From: JBKEBX01 sp047974615
Lineage (GTDB): Bacteria > Bacillota > Clostridia > Lachnospirales > CAMZNU01
Direction of reading: 5' to 3'
Assembly: GCA_047974615.1 (NCBI GenBank)
Contig: JBKECM010000095.1
Span: 1-6,710 of the forward strand
Length of the DNA stretch: 6,710 nt
Positions 6,600 through 6,710 of the stretch are shown here, piece by piece. The notes beneath the pieces are model-generated. The model saw only the letters and a list, made by a program, of their open reading frames with translations, made no database searches and was not told where the DNA came from. Each line of letters starts with the position of its first letter. The first letter of the stretch is position 1. The position numbers and the translations under genes were made by a program.

Positions 6600-6710
6600 A
6601 GAGGGTGCTGATAAAGGATAGAAAAAAATATTACTGCACAAAAATTACGCTCGACTTGATGATTTGCTTTGCAAATCATCTTGCATGTCGCATAAAATTA
6701 GCACTCGTTC
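6600..6710 (+). repeat. Dispersed repeat, copy C with internal palindrome
   Basis: On the plus strand it reads AGAGGGTGCTGATAAAGG, then AAAAAAATATTACT, GCACAAAAATTACGC and CATAAAATTAGC, matching copy B in inverted orientation. Between the last two blocks is a perfect 10-bp stem with a TTT loop (6658-6680). It is flanked by CGAC (6652-6655) and GTCG (6687-6690), which can pair outside it. It continues past the window end. Confidence 0.75.

Noticed and set aside
6698..6706. TTAGCACTC, identical to the left half of the CIRCE (HrcA) operator
   Set aside because: The window ends before the right half could be seen, and the stretch lies within the dispersed repeat (copy B has the related TCAGCGAGG), so chance identity is more likely.

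Overview
The window is strongly AT-rich. All convincing genes lie on the minus strand, with Clostridia-style ribosome binding sites, short poly-T terminators and AT-biased codons. The gene set (D-aminoacyl-tRNA deacylase, membrane-anchored NodB-type deacetylase, membrane-anchored M23 peptidase, Fe-siderophore-type binding lipoprotein) fits a low-GC anaerobic Firmicute, probably of the Clostridia (Lachnospirales-like). The genus cannot be fixed from this sequence.

Layout in transcription order, right to left. Positions 6529-6710 hold a leader plus one copy of a dispersed repeat. Next come a substrate-binding lipoprotein (6528-5446), a PF13679-type SAM methyltransferase (5380-4223), a polysaccharide deacetylase (4220-3012), an 83-residue two-helix membrane protein (3011-2760) and a single-pass membrane protein (2704-2126). 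The last of these runs straight into an M23 peptidase domain (to 1731) in the -1 frame. The methyltransferase, deacetylase and 83-residue gene abut within 0-2 bases and are surely co-transcribed. A strong intrinsic terminator (1721-1681) closes this unit, followed by a second terminator-like hairpin (1644-1614). A second unit then starts: dtd (1554-1099) overlapping by 17 bases an alpha/beta hydrolase gene (1115-123). Positions 1-122 hold two more copies of the same dispersed repeat.

The most notable point is the M23 peptidase. The membrane-anchor reading frame ends in A_AAA_AAG followed directly by UAG. A -1 slip on that heptamer joins it in frame to a complete M23 domain with all its metal and catalytic residues, giving a 324-residue bitopic protein. 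The peptidase frame has no ribosome binding site of its own. The sequence is therefore either a programmed -1 frameshift gene, a recent one-base deletion, or a homopolymer sequencing error. The start of the same gene is a UUG codon whose Shine-Dalgarno sequence is buried in a perfect 9-bp hairpin, so expression may be controlled at both ends.

Functionally, the deacetylase, the M23 peptidase, the small membrane protein and the lipoprotein all act at or outside the membrane, which suggests a cell-envelope (peptidoglycan-modifying) unit. The methyltransferase is the cytosolic exception. The whole gene block is bracketed by outward-running inverted copies of the repeat, with a third copy in tandem on the left.
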